A DNA stretch of 64,000 nt from Notamacropus eugenii (lineage: Eukaryota; Chordata; Mammalia; Diprotodontia; Macropodidae), in contig NC_092874.1 of assembly GCF_028372415.1 (NCBI RefSeq), positions 335,872,651 to 335,936,650 on the forward strand, in the 5' to 3' direction. Positions 10,835 to 22,394 of this stretch are shown piece after piece (within the stretch, counting starts at the first letter, position 1; every line of letters starts with the position of its first letter). Both the position numbers and the translations under genes were made by a program. The notes beneath the pieces were generated by a model. It did not search any database. It had not been told where the DNA came from and saw nothing but the letters and a program-made list of their open reading frames with translations.

Positions 10835-10990
10835 TTAAAAAAAAATTTATTTATTTTAGTTTACAACATTCAGTTCCACAACTTTTGAGTTCCAAATTTT
10901 CTCCCCCTCCCTTCTCTCCCCACTTTCCAAGAGTGCATGTAATCTGATATAGGCTCTACATATACATTAAACATTTTCACATTAGTCACA
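10835..10990 (-). repeat. L1 3' terminus, antisense
   Basis: Starts with antisense poly(A) (AAAAAAAAATTTATTTATTT region) followed by ACATTCAGTTCCACAAC, TCCAAATTTTCTCCCCCTCC and GCATGTAATCTGATATAGGC, the complement of the L1 3' UTR copies at 33.0 and 39.7 kb. Confidence 0.75.
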
Positions 10991-11517
10991 TCTAATCCCC
11001 TCTTTTCTTTTCTTATTTCTTTGTTTATAAAAGATACTTCCCAAACAATCTCCCTGTATCCCCTCCAAAAATATATTCCCTGAAAACAATCAGGCTAAAG
11101 TACACCTAGTCATACATAGCACCGTCCATTCTTTCCTAATCATTTTGCAAGCTCACTACTCTCACAATACTTTGTGTACTTTTATCAATACCGACTATAT
11201 CCTTCCCTATAAGCCCTACTTAGGCAAAACAAATAGAGGAAAAAAACCCCAAACTTCTTCTAACTTTCATTCACAGCCCTCAAAATTCAACACAGGGACC
11301 TACAAAAAAGACAGAAGTGAACCTAAGAGGTCTGTCCAATAGGCTGCCCTCCATGTTGATAGCCTACAAATCCTGACACTTTTTTCGGTGAAGAAATAAG
11401 TTGGAGGCGATCCAGAAAACTGAAAAGTTCTGAGAACCACAGTGTTGTACACACGTGCTACTGACTGTGGAATGCCTGACACAAGGACACAAGAGGGCGC
11501 CAATCTCTAAGTTTTAC

Positions 11518-11634
11518 CTGCTATGGCATGGTTGTGAGGCCCTCCCTGAAGTCCTGGGAAAACAGCTGAATTAATGAGTGACTCCAGATTGTACATGGTC
11601 TCTTGGCCTGTTTTAGAGTCCACACTGCGCACTC
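11518..11634 (-). CDS. SHMT1: SHMT1 exon 8 (coding)
   Basis: Encodes [20 protein letters not shown] and [20 protein letters not shown]. The FPGLQGGPH strand with its invariant glycines and histidine is a family hallmark at the active site and tetramer interface. The acceptor AG occupies 11,635-11,636; the donor GTAAAA is a weaker but canonical GT. Length 117 bp, both ends splitting Gly codons. Confidence 0.97.
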
Positions 11635-11639
11635 CTAGA

Positions 11640-12480
11640 GAAGGAAAAAGTGAGAAGGAAAATCACTCAGCCATCCCCCGATTCTTTTCTCCCTGAGTTC
11701 AGATGGATTAGAAAACGCCAAAGCACGCTGAAGCCTTCTCTAATAGGTTAGAGAAGACCAGGCAGTGAGATGTAACTTTAGAGGAATGAGCACACTCATA
11801 GATGGGAAATCTGATCCAGGAGAGAGATCTCTTGACCTTCTCTTTGGCACTGACTGGCTACTCTGCAGACGGTCATTTCACCTGAAGTATTAGCCATTAT
11901 AATAAATATTAGAAGGATTTATTAATCTCCTGGAATCTATAGGATCCTACAAAGGATACAGAGTCTATTGATAAGTAACCACAGTAAAAGGTAGAATGTG
12001 ATTAGTGTGAACAGAAGAGATGAAAAACAATGTGTCCAGAGATCACTTCCAGCTTGAGGGCTTGGGAAAGACGTGAGGGAAAAGGCTGGGCCTTTAAAAA
12101 CAAATAAGATTTTAATAGGTGAAAGGGAGAATAGTACAGGCAAAGGTATGGATGGTATGAATGTATAAGGTCAATTCAGGGAACAAGGAGTGGTCCCCCA
12201 TGGCTGGACTACAGAGAGGATGAAAGAAAATAGCTGGAGATAAAGCCAAAGATCTACTGAAACCAAATCCTAGAGGGAAATAAATACCAGACTTAAGGAG
12301 TCTGGGCTTTATTTTGTAGGTCTACCAATAAAGTCACTATGGCTTGAACCAAAGTGGCTCAGAGCTTCCTTCGTGACCTGAGCTCCTATTCCTGCCAAGG
12401 TAACAGAATCACAGGTCTTTCACAAGAGGGGCTGGGTCTAAACAAGCTGGGCAGAAATGCCAGTGTGTTCCTGTTTAAAT
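11640..12480. other. SHMT1 intron 7, mostly unassigned
   Basis: No exon or gene. About 12,130-12,330 resembles an old interspersed repeat also seen near 30.7 and 49.1 kb (shared motif of the type 'aggagtctgggctttattttg'). The remainder is unassigned. Confidence 0.4.
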
Positions 12481-12495
12481 TTTATGGAGTCCCAC

Positions 12496-12708
12496 CTTTT
12501 CTGTAGAAGATCATGCCAGCCCGGCAACCTCGAAGAGTTTTGTGTGTGGTGGTGGTCACCACATCACAGTGTTCAAAGGGGGAGGGGACGACCCCAGCGG
12601 CCACTAGTCCGCTAATGTGGGCCATGTCAGCCATAAGATATGCCCCATTATTATCTGCAATCTTCCGCATGCGGCCATAGTCCAGATTCCTGGAATAGCA
12701 GCTGATTC
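12496..12708 (-). CDS. SHMT1: SHMT1 exon 7 with the PLP lysine (coding)
   Basis: The largest exon. It encodes [20 protein letters not shown], then the [20 protein letters not shown] stretch, and ends in [12 protein letters not shown] with [11 protein letters not shown]. The lysine of THKTLRG is the residue that forms the Schiff base with PLP (Lys257 in human), and the aspartate of MADMAH contacts the PLP ring nitrogen. Acceptor TAG at 12,709-12,711, donor GTGGGA from 12,495. The frame is open and all key residues are present, so the enzyme should be active. Confidence 0.98.
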
Positions 12709-13069
12709 CTAGGATGAAAACAAAAGAAATGTTAGGTTTCAAAAAGCACTGGCAGGCTGAGACCCAATCTGAATGCTTGACTACAGTGTCATGTTTAAAA
12801 ATACGTATTTCTGAAAGCTCTCCCTTTACTGCTACCCACACCCCAAGTCATTGGAAACAAAGATGAGATATGCATCTAGAGAACATTATTTTACCAAGTA
12901 CAAAAGATCTACCCTCTTGTCAGTATCCAAGTGCCCCCCAAATTGTGCCACTGGGGATTCAGAACCACCAGAAAGCAGAAGCCAAATGCTCCATGTATGG
13001 CACAGCTTTGGTCAGATCTCTGGACAGCTGCCCACCAGATATTTTACCCACTCTAACACTCAAGCAACC

Positions 13070-13310
13070 TCTCTTGTTCATTTATTTCAGTCATGTCCAA
13101 TTCTTTTCCTGGCAGAAACATTGAAGTATTTTGCCATTTCCTTCTGCAACTCATTTGACAGATGAGGAAACTGAGGCAAACAGGGTTAAGTGATTTGCCC
13201 AAGGTCACACAGCTAGTGAGTGTCTGAGGCCAGACTTGAACTCAAGAAGATCAGTCTTTCTGACCTCAGGCCTGGTGCTCTATCCACTGTACCACCTAGC
13301 CGACCCTGCT
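13070..13310 (-). repeat. CORE-SINE, antisense
   Basis: TCATGTCCAATTCTTTTCCT, TTTTGCCATTTCCTTCTGC, GATGAGGAAACTGAGGCAAA, CCCAAGGTCACACAGCTAGT, and the antisense head TATCCACTGTACCACCTAGC. Confidence 0.9.
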
Positions 13311-13809
13311 CTTTAATCCCCATCCAGGTAAGCCCTACCCTTCTCAACTCCTTATCCTATTTTGTCTTACATTGTACCCTCTGGAACCCCCATTCTTTTA
13401 TTAAACCAGCTTCCCTCTCCTACATCTATCTATCTCACATTCCTTCCATCTTCTTTCACTCAGGCAGAGCTGGTTCCCTCCGAAGTACACTTCATCCATA
13501 TCATACCATGTCCCAGAATCACACAACTAGAATGGGAGGCTAACTGGAAGTTAAGTGAGAAGTCATCTAGTCCAATGTGCTAATTTTAAAGAGACTGAGC
13601 CTAAGGTTAATGAGGCAGGTTGGATGCTTCTTCTGATATGCCCAACCAGAGCATGGTAGAGTGGGCACGCTCTCTTTGCCAACACTCCTGAGTCACTTCT
13701 CTTTCTCTGAGGCTCACACCATCCACCTCTATCACTGTCCAGATGTTGGCTGAAGATAACTACCAGCCCCCAAAGCACTTCTCCCCTTCCCAAAGGAGTT
13801 CAATAACTG

Positions 13810-15870
13810 GCCCACAGAATTCCCTTTAACCCTTGCCTAAATGTTTGGGGACTTCAATGTATACTTTTATATCACCTCAAATACTGTGGCTTCCTAGTCC
13901 ATCAACCAAAAACACCACAATCTGCACCTCTGCTCCACCTCAGCCACCTTTGATCTCATTGATGACCTGTTTGAACCTCCATCCAGAACAATCTTTCCTT
14001 GGACCACAACCTCTAATCCTTTCACTTCACCCTCACCCGCCCTCCTCCTAGACCCACTCTTCATTCTCACTTAGCTCACCAGGGCCTCCACATCTTCCTC
14101 TATCCTCAGTCCATTATCCTTCTTCCAGCCTCACTTTTCTTTCCTCACCATTCACTAGTTAAACTCTACAAGATCCTTTACCCTTGGTTGCCTTATCCAA
14201 TTACCACTCATGCCTTGCCAAACCACATGCCCGTCATCACCCAACTTTTACAGTCCTACTCACATTGTCCTAAAGACTGCAGGCACATTGGAACTACCTG
14301 GATTCATTACAAACTTGTGCTATCATATCTCAACGATCTAATCCCACTGCTGCACAAATATCCTTTTATGGTTGGTTCTACTGTTCTCCAAACAGCAGCG
14401 GTTCCAAACCTCTTCTCTTCTCCAGTCCCCTTCTCCTCTCATCTATTCTACTAGAAAATCAAGGCCATCACAAGCTTTGACTTCACCCCCATTCCATATC
14501 TCAAACCCAACACCATCACCCACTCGTTCCTCCTCTGCTTCAGTATTTAACAAGGAAGGGTCCCTTCTTGCTTAAGGCCATCTGCTTTACCCCCGTCTTA
14601 ATCCCATCCTCTTCCATCTCCTCTAGTCATCTGCCCCCTTGATTCCTCTCTCTCACCTTTAATCTTTCCTTATGCACTGGATCCTTCCAGACCATCTAAA
14701 GACATGCTCCCTTTTCCCCTCACCCTCTTGATCTTTCTTGGCTGCTGGCCTCTTACTTTTCTTCCTTTCGTAGTCAAATTTCCAAAAAGAGTTTGTCAAC
14801 ATGCATATGCCATTTACTCCCCTCCAATTCACTTCCAACCACTTACAATCTGACTTCTGACCCCAAGGTTACCAAAAATCTCTTCATTGACAATCCAAAG
14901 GTCTTACTTGACCTCTCAACAACTTTGGATACTGTCAGCCAAGTTTTTTCCTCCTTGATATTCTCTGTTTACTTGGCTTCTGACCCTCTGGTTGGCTTCC
15001 TACCATTTCCTTCTGAGTATCCTTTGCTAGATTTTCATAATTTTCTGGTTTATAAGTTTGGGAATTCCTCAAGACTCTATCCTACGCCCTCTCTTCCTCT
15101 CTCTTTATATTCCCTTGGCTATCTCAGCAGTTCCCAGGAATTCAATTACAATTCTATATAGATATCTCTGAAATCAATATATCAAGTCTAATTTCTCTCT
15201 CAACTTCTAGGCTCATAAGTCTGCTGGATATCTTATAAACATTTCGGACCCAAATCATGTTTTCTTGTAAACCTATCCCTCTTCTAAATTTCTCTTTTTC
15301 TGTTAAAGGTACCACCATATTTCCAGTCACCAAGGATGGCAACCTCAGAGTTACTTATCCTTGTCTCATTCTTTGCTGTTACCTCTAAACTGCCAAGTCT
15401 TACTACTTTCCACATTATCTTATGTCTGTCCCCATTCCTCATTCTACACAGCCTCTACACTAGTTCCAGTTCTCATCTCCTCTCAACCAAGCCAGTTCAA
15501 TGAATAAGTCTCCTTGCTTGCAGCCTCTTTCTTCTCTAAACTGATATTCCTATAACACAAATCTAACCAGGTCACTCAAAAATCTTCAGTGGCTCCCTAC
15601 TGATTCTTGAATAAAATATTAAATCCTCAGCCTGTAACTTAAGTTTTCCACAATTTGACTTTTACCTATTCCAACCTTATTCCATATTATTACCCTTTAC
15701 ATAATCTATAACATTCTACCTCCAATCCATGTGCTTTTGTGGAGGCTGCCCCTCATGTCTGTAATACATACATACATATATATACATATATATGTTTGTC
15801 CCTCAAAATCCCTGGATTCCTTTAAAACATAGCTCCTTCATCCACAAAGCTCCTGATGGAAAGCAATGAC
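13810..15870 (+). repeat. L2 LINE, about 2 kb of ORF2 region
   Basis: The longest L2 copy here: ACCTTTGATCTCATTGATGA early; TCAATTACAATTCTATATAG, GGTACCACCATATTTCCAGT, GGATGGCAACCTCAGAGTTA, then CAAATCTAACCAGGTCACTC and CCAATCCATGTGCTTTTG late. Non-LTR reverse-transcriptase relic without an intact frame. It occupies most of SHMT1 intron 6. Confidence 0.75.
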
Positions 15871-16140
15871 ATGTTTCAAATCAGTCATGAAAATCTCTCC
15901 AGGAGTTAACCTATTAGGCCTCTCCGGGCTCCAAATTCCTCTACATTTCTAAGGAATTTGCAGGAAAACTAACAGCGCCCTTCTAGAATGAAGGCAAGAT
16001 TATGCTCAGATTCAAGGAACTCAGTGAAATCAAGGAAGAGCCTCAGCAGTTAAATGGGACTAGAGAGGGCTTAATCTGACAGAAGGTCATGTCATATGGT
16101 TCTATCAGAAGGTGAGATTGCTTTCTTCCTAGCTAATTAC

Positions 16141-16222
16141 CTGCAATAATCAGCTTTGGGTGGAAGAGGCGGGCATTTTCTTCTAGTTTGTCATAGTCAA
16201 TATAGCCAGTATCTGGGTTCAC
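16141..16222 (-). CDS. SHMT1: SHMT1 exon 6 (coding)
   Basis: Encodes [20 protein letters not shown] followed by HPKLIIAG, versus human [20 protein letters not shown]. Acceptor CAG at 16,223-16,225 and donor GTAATT from 16,140. Length 82 bp; begins in phase 0 and ends with the first base of a Gly codon. Confidence 0.97.
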
Positions 16223-16304
16223 CTGTCAAAGGACAGTAAGAAGACAAAGCTCGTCAAGTTAAACAAGAAGTTCCTCTCTCCCTTTAGACTCATCCCACGT
16301 AGTA

Positions 16305-16420
16305 GATGGTCAATAAACATTTATTCAGTGCCCACCATGGAGCACTGTGCTAAGTGCTGAGGATACAAATAGCAAAAAGCTGGTCCCAGTCCTCTGGGAG
16401 TTTACAATTTAACAGGGGAA
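16305..16420. repeat. Old mammalian interspersed-repeat fragment
   Basis: GGTCAATAAACATTTATTCA, CACTGTGCTAAGTGCTGAGG, ATACAAATAGCAAAAAGCTG: a motif chain that also occurs at 49.74-49.85 and 62.07-62.16 kb. The family is not assigned. Confidence 0.6.
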
Positions 16421-16552
16421 GATAACACACCAAAGAAAGAAGGGCAGAAGGTAACAGCACCACGGTAACAGTCAAGGAAGTTCAAAATTACTGCAGCAGG
16501 GAAGGAAACGAGTTTGTGGTTTTGGTTGTTAGTGAGATTTCTTCCTCTACAC

Positions 16553-16656
16553 CAGGCCTGCACAACCTTCGGCCCACGGGCACGCCAAAGGATTTCAGGT
16601 GGTCCATGAAAAGTGTAGAGGAAATCCTTGGGTGGGCTGCAGGTTGTGCAGGTCTG
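16553..16656. mobile_element. 104-bp hAT MITE with TIRs and 8-bp TSD
   Basis: The left end CAGGCCTGCACAACCT and the inverse of the right end, CAGACCTGCACAACCT, agree at 15 of 16 positions. Flanking octamers are CTCTACAC (16,545-16,552) and CTCTAGAC (16,657-16,664), 7 of 8 identical. That is the structure of a complete, non-coding hAT element inside an SHMT1 intron. Confidence 0.88.
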
Positions 16657-16664
16657 CTCTAGAC

Positions 16665-17399
16665 AAATCAAGGGACACTCCTCTACTCAAACATGTGCAA
16701 ATATAATCATGTTTTCTTCTGTCCCAAAAGGCAAATTAAGGTGACTAATACTGAGACACTTAGGGCATGGAAAGGAAATAACCAGCAAATCGGAGGTGTA
16801 GGAAAGACAAACCAACCTCCTAGATAGTGGATTAGCCAGCAAGAGAACACTTGTTACTTCTTAATGTCACCAAAAAAGTTACAGCCACAAAAAAGGCAAT
16901 ACTTTGTCTCTAGGGCTGCATGTCTGGCTACAAAGTAACCAAAAGTGTCACATCAGATCAAATTTAGATCATAACATGACCCTTCAGCGGTGGCAACAAG
17001 GAATTCACTAAGTCATAAAGAGAATTTTGTTCAACAGAAAATTGAACTATAGTCAGAAGTTGTCATCTTGAGTTGACTTCTTCAGGACCAACAAAGGTAT
17101 GTAGAGTCACAAAATCACTGAATCAGAAGCAGTCTTAAGAAATTTAGTTCATTATGAAATCTCAACTACAGGTACAATGGTGTCATTTGTCTCTAAATGC
17201 TGTTGTCAATTGATGAATGAGGATGCAGCATGCAGGTCTTTATTACATCTCATCTACTGATAGGTGAAGCAGAATGAGAAGCAGCCGAAAAGCAAGGCCT
17301 GTCTTCAGTGACTGATGTATGGACCCACTATCTTCCATTAGGCAATACTAGAGGTTTCAGAAAAAACTCTTACTAGGAAACAAAGCCTCCCTCCCTTAC
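16665..17399. other. Unassigned SHMT1 intron sequence
   Basis: No exon, RNA gene or recognisable repeat was seen. Confidence 0.4.
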
Positions 17400-17560
17400 C
17401 TTATACGGCATGGACTCAAAAAAGATGGAAGTGGCAGAGACTTTCTTCTTATCTGTCATGAACCCATGGGTGAGGTGACCCCCATCAGGCAGATCTAGAC
17501 CCATAATCCTCCCATGCGGTTCCACCAGGGCTGTGTACACAGCAAAATTTGCAGGAGAAC
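17400..17560 (-). CDS. SHMT1: SHMT1 exon 5 (coding)
   Basis: Encodes [34 protein letters not shown] and [20 protein letters not shown]. The SPAN and GGHLTHG motifs line the PLP and folate pocket (the GGHLTHG histidine stacks on PLP in the family). Acceptor TAG at 17,561-17,563 and donor GTAAGG from 17,399. Length 161 bp, ending in phase 0. Confidence 0.97.
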
Positions 17561-18232
17561 CTAGAACAGAGAGCAGATGACCTTTACTGTCATAGTGCCC
17601 AAGTTCAATGCCACCAACTGGAAATTAAGCCTTCAACCCTGGCAGCATCCCCCCAAAGACTGTGTACCAACTTTCTTACCCCAGGGTGGCTGCGGGCAAG
17701 GATGGCCTTACTTATCTATGCTGTTTCTATAGTATTACTTTAGGAAGACCAGGAAACCATTCTTACCCCCACCCCATTCCAAAATATCTTCCTTACAAGC
17801 CAAGTGTATCACTGAAGTCTGAAATTCCAACACTAGAGAATCCATTAACTTTGTTCATTCTTAAAATGCAAATACTCTTACAATGACCTACGCGTTTTTC
17901 ACACCTGAGTTTGAATTAGTGATCAGATCCCTCTGGGGCAAACTAGGAGCGCCCATGGAGAGATAAATAAGGAAGGTTTTGAGAGATAAAGTAGAGTCAA
18001 GGCAGTGCTATGGGAGGACAAGCTTAGAAAGCCTTTGGTCACCAAGGGGCATGAGTAAATGGGTCAGATATTGGGGAATGTGCTGAACATAGGGGGGAAA
18101 AGGCTGTGTTTATTTCAATGCTGCATCCAGAGCCAGTTTCAGGTTGGTATTTCAAACTTCTTTCCTAGGGCATGGAAGACATAAATCCATATAGTTCTAA
18201 GCTGGATAGAACTACACAGACATGGCAATTAC

Positions 18233-18348
18233 CTGAGTATGGCTGAACATTGACGCCCCAGCTTTGTGGATCCAGGCCATAGACCTGCAGGGCCCTCTTC
18301 TGACACAGAATCTCCAATTCATCCACAAACTGAGTGCCACCATAATAC
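18233..18348 (-). CDS. SHMT1: SHMT1 exon 4 (coding)
   Basis: Encodes [20 protein letters not shown] and [23 protein letters not shown] and NVQPYSG are SHMT signature motifs (substrate-proton tyrosines and the PLP phosphate loop). Acceptor TAG at 18,349-18,351, donor GTAATT from 18,232. The first base completes an Arg codon begun in exon 3. Confidence 0.97.
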
Positions 18349-18549
18349 CTAAAGCATAATTAGGAAGAAAGTCTTACAAACATCCCAGGACTTAGTAAAA
18401 TGTCTAAATTGAATACAGAGAGAACAGATTTTTAGGGAATTCAAGCAATTGGGCACCTGAGAAGGAAGGAATGAAAACTCTCTCAAGGGGACATTTTCTA
18501 ATTCCATGTCCATTTGAAGCAGAATTGTGGTAGTGGAATAAAGGGGGGA

Positions 18550-18665
18550 CTTGGGAGTTAGAAGATATGGATGTTTACTCACTAGCTGGGTCACCTAGGT
18601 TAAATCTGAAATGACTGGACTTCAGTTTTCTCATCTGTAAAATGAGAGGATTATCCCTATGATGC
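18550..18665 (+). repeat. MIR-like SINE fragment
   Basis: TACTCACTAGCTGGGTCACC, CTTCAGTTTTCTCATCTGTA, AAATGAGAGGATTA: MIR core only. Confidence 0.6.
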
Positions 18666-18669
18666 TAAT

Positions 18670-19628
18670 GTTTTTATTAATAACTGGAACCTGCTTCCTG
18701 TTGGGCAGTAATCTCTGGAGAACCAAGCTAAACTGGGGAGGGACAAGGAAACCACTCAATGTTAAGAGTTGGAAGGCAGCCCCTACCACTAGAGGCTAAT
18801 CTTCATCAAGTCAACTGACCAGTAACTTTCCTAGGAGTTATGCCTTAACATCCTCGTCCTCCTAATTGGCTTCCATCATTCTGGAAGACAGGAAAACTAG
18901 GGTAAGAAGGAACTGAGATCTAGAAATCTGCTCTAAGCAGGCTGACCACACTGTAGAGTGGTAGTAAAGGCTAGGAAAGGTAGTAAAATAGGAGTGGGAT
19001 GAGTCATGGCTTAGTCAAAGGCTTGGTCTTACTCTGAAAACTTCAGTTGTGTTGACTCTACAGGAATTCAAACTTTCAGATTCCCTTACTTCCTAAGGAG
19101 TAAACCTCAAGCATTGGGGAAAATTATGAAAAATCTTCTGAGTTTCTTTAGAAAAATGAAGAAATCACATGTCCCTCTAAAGTCCTTTCTAAAATCCTTG
19201 GAATGGCCCCTTGGGACAAAAAGGTTTTTCTTAGGGTAGTAGATATGATACCATAAGACATTAACTCTGATCTGGTTCACACCATTGCCTCTATCTTTTT
19301 TCCACTAAGAAAAGATTAAGATATCAATGGAAGGAGAAGGTGTATTTAACTTCAAAGGAATGAGAGTGTCTAGGTTGCTCAACTTTCTGGTATGTTAACC
19401 CAAACTATATTTTAAGATATCTTTTCCCTGTTCAAGATTCTTATAAATGTTATCTCAACTCCTGGAGTGAAGTTATGTCAAAGGGCACAGGAGACTACAC
19501 CAGGTTGGACATCTCTCTCTTTAAGCAAGAAGGAGTTTGGATGTAGATTAATGTCAAATTAAGCCTAAATCTCAAAGTATAGTTTTAATATTAATTTTTT
19601 TCTTCAATAACCAGCTCTGTTCACATAC
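18670..19628. other. Unassigned SHMT1 intron sequence
   Basis: Intron between exons 3 and 4. Nothing recognised in the roughly 950 bp. Confidence 0.4.
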
Positions 19629-19774
19629 CTCTGGCCTGGGAATCCTTCTGAATACTTATTATTCAAGCAAGAACCCAAAGCTTCCAGAACTGCTCGGCTT
19701 GCAAAATTCTCTGAAGCAATCAGTTCTAACCCAGTCTTCTGGCGATGATTTTCTTTCTTAATGATCGTATATAC
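19629..19774 (-). CDS. SHMT1: SHMT1 exon 3 (coding)
   Basis: Encodes [20 protein letters not shown], then [20 protein letters not shown] and [16 protein letters not shown] is the N-terminal substrate-binding signature. The acceptor CAG occupies 19,775-19,777 and the donor GTATGT starts at 19,628. Length 146 bp, leaving two bases of an Arg codon for exon 4. Reading past the donor gives a spurious short extension, which is excluded. Confidence 0.97.
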
Positions 19775-20244
19775 CTGATGAGAGTAAAATATATCATGAA
19801 AAAAGTCAAATTTTCCAAACCACAAATCTGCTTCCACCAAAGTAACAGCATCTTAAAAATAAGAGTTAAGAAAGTAGGTCCTGTTTTTTGGTAGGTCCCA
19901 TTTTGGGGCTCTGGTGGCTAGAAGCCCAATACAATCCTAAGGGGGAAGGTGTGAATTTCACTTGTTATCTAAGAAAGAACCAATAGTTTAGAAAAGGAGC
20001 TGAGGGAAAAAAATAAAATAAGATTACGATGGTTATCATTATGGTGGAATTTATTTCTATTGTATAGGTATCATTTGATCTGTTCTAACTGTACAATGTA
20101 CATATTATGTATAAATATGATATATTTATACTTAATATGTCATTATGATGAAGCTAATTCTAAATTACAGCCCTTCAGGATCTTAACCTTTAAAGGACTT
20201 ATATAAGCATTTGTTATGAGAGGAATCCGTTGATTATAAAGGAA

Positions 20245-20440
20245 AAAAAAACACAATGGGAAACAGGAGACTTGAATTCTAATCTCAGGGCTGCTGTTAC
20301 TTACTTAGGTAACATCTGGCAAGTTCTTTACCTTCTCTGGGTCTATTTCCTCATCTGTAAATGAGCTTAGACAAGATAATCTCTAACCTTAGAGATAATC
20401 TCTAAGGTTCATTCTAACCCAAACATTTTATGATTCTGTA
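20245..20440 (+). repeat. MIR-like SINE
   Basis: GAGACTTGAATTCTAATCTC, TACCTTCTCTGGGTCTATTT, CCTCATCTGTAAATGAGCTT, TTCATTCTAACCCAAACATT. Confidence 0.7.
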
Positions 20441-20444
20441 ATCT

Positions 20445-20690
20445 AGAGAGGCAGCCCAATGTATAAAGCGTTGGACTTGGAAATCAGCAAAACCTCAGTT
20501 CAAATCCCACCTCAGACAATTTCTATCTGGGGGACCTTGGGTAAGTCATCTTTTCAGGAAAGTTATCTTTTTTTATCAGCCTCAGTTTCCTCATTTGTAA
20601 AACTGGGATAATAGCACCTAGTCTTACCAGATTGTTGTGAGAACCAAATAAGATATGTAAATCACCACATACATGTTGGCTATTATCATG
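20445..20690 (+). repeat. SINE (tRNA-like head)
   Basis: GCAGCCCAATGTATAAAGCG head, CAGTTCAAATCCCACCTCAG, CCTTGGGTAAGTCATC, then CAGCCTCAGTTTCCTCATTT and GTTGTGAGAACCAAATAAGA. Confidence 0.78.
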
Positions 20691-21150
20691 TAAGCATTTT
20701 TCCTGGTGTTGCTCAACTTTCTGGATATCTTAGATATAGATTTACATGAACTGAGCCCAAATCTCAAAGCACAGTTTTAGTATTAATATATTCTTTCAAC
20801 AACCTCTGCGTTCACATTTATAAGGCTGTCTTTTATAAAATTAATTCAATAAATTCAATATAGATAAATCTGTCTTTAAACAAAAGTCCCAAAGTGATAA
20901 TAGTGAAAGCAATAATGTTAGCAATAACAGCTAGCATTTATATAGCACTTTGTGATTTGCAAGCGTTTTACATAAATTATTTCATTTGAATTTTCACCCC
21001 AAATCAAAAATTTCACAAAGAATAAGTATAATAAATTATTGTTCTCCAAGGAAAAAAATCCTTTTTAGTGGACAATGACGAGGACAAGCACATTCCTACA
21101 CATAGGTGTTCTCCAGCATAAGCATTCATTATTACCAAGTGGTCTCTTAC

Positions 21151-21265
21151 CTCCACATCATTGTCTTTCAGGGGCTGTATCAGCATGTTTCTGTGGGCCT
21201 CCCAGAGGTTACCTTTATAGTTTTCTCCATTGACTGTTGATGCCATACTTTTGGTCTAAAGATTC
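21151..21265 (-). CDS. SHMT1: SHMT1 exon 2 with the start codon
   Basis: The coding part is 21,246-21,151, encoding MASTVNGENYKGNLWEAHRN and MLIQPLKDNDVE. The ATG has A at -3 and G at +4, a good Kozak context. A TTTTAG acceptor places the exon start at 21,265, so 19 bases of 5' UTR precede the ATG. The donor GTAAGA starts at 21,150. No mitochondrial targeting extension is present, which supports SHMT1 over SHMT2. Human SHMT1 begins MTMPVNGAHKDADLW, aligned with one residue fewer here. Confidence 0.95.
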
Positions 21266-21534
21266 CTAAAACTGAAAGAGGGGGGTGCAAAAAGAAAAAA
21301 AAAGAAACTGCAAATCTTCAAAATGAAAGACAATGAAAACTCTCCCTAGCCCATAATATTTCCATTATTACAAACACGCTGAATGAAAACTTGTACTCAT
21401 TTCAAAAATGTTTGCCTATTCTCTCCCTATAACCAACTTGAAATAAAAATGGAAGTTAGTAAACAAGCTACAGATTCATAACAAGAATAGTTCTCACGTA
21501 TAAAACAAGAGCTCTTTCTTTACAATAACCCTAT

Positions 21535-21645
21535 GAGATTAACAATTCTAGAAAACTCAGGCTCTGAAAGACGGTATCACAGTCACATAGCTAATAAACT
21601 GGGATTGGAACCCCAAGGCTAGGGCTCTTTCCAATACACAATGTT
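21535..21645 (-). repeat. MIR-like SINE fragment, antisense
   Basis: AACCCTATGAGATTAACAAT, CACAGTCACATAGCTAATAA, ACTGGGATTGGAACCCCAAG. Confidence 0.6.
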
Positions 21646-21899
21646 ATTTTCTTAAAAAGACATAGCTAACCCATACATTCTACACATTATTTAAATTCCA
21701 CCTCCCTCAAGAAACTTTTCCTCACCCCACCAAGCCAGAGGATCATAAATTCCCTTCTCTAAATTCCCATACATAATAATACTATTGTGGTTACTTGTAA
21801 TGGTAATTAACTTTTCCTTTCCTCGGGGCTAAGGGCTAAAACTGTGTATTGATTAATATTAACAAGTTAGATAAGCATCAGCCAAAAGAATGGGGATGT

Positions 21900-22360
21900 T
21901 TACCCTACAGAAAAGAAGATTAGGGAGGCCAAGGTAACTGCCTTCAAGTGGTTAAGGCTAGGCAAGATATGAGGCAAAGAACGGTCTCTTTTACATAGTT
22001 TAAAAAAAAATATGGGAGGGTAAGACCCTGGCCAAACCCCTAGCAGAAACAAACTGCTGTTTACACTGAATCTGAGCCACCTGGGTCCAAACCACTGCCA
22101 AGAGAGGGCTTGGGTTGGGAGCCATTGTTGGCTAATCAATAAGAGTCAGAGTGGTTTGAGTTTAAAGTATGTTCCGTAAGAAAGAAATCTAGCTTGTAAA
22201 CCCCAAGATATTTTTCGAGGTTACATTCCTTTGGGCAGAGAACCTGCAAGTAAGCGTATGATACCCTTACCAGCAAGAGGAAGAGGAGGGAAGGAGAGAA
22301 GGAAAGAGGGAGGAAGAAAAGGAAGGAAGGATAGAAGGAAGGAAGGAGGGAGCTGCACTG
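21900..22360 (-). repeat. Repeat X copy, antisense, 5' portion
   Basis: In antisense order it shows GGCAAAGAACGGTCTCTTTT, TCTGAGCCACCTGGGTCCAA, TGTTGGCTAATCAATAAGAG, TGTAAACCCCAAGATATTTT and CCTTTGGGCAGAGAACC, ending in a GGAAGGA purine run of about 90 bp (22,262-22,352). The same order, including the purine run, recurs at 27.0-27.5 kb, so the run belongs to the element. Confidence 0.72.
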
Positions 22361-22394
22361 CCCAACTGGAACTAGCCAGTTGAGTCCCCAGTGG

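Noticed and set aside
12482-12841. 119-codon minus-strand frame taken as a single coding unit
   Set aside because: Only 12,496-12,708 is SHMT1 exon 7. The first 40-odd codons and the last few are intron read-through.
13220-15161. Several frames of 70-120 codons, plus strand
   Set aside because: They lie in an L2 copy and a SINE. No frame stays open and the residues are Leu/Ser/Pro-rich by pyrimidine bias.
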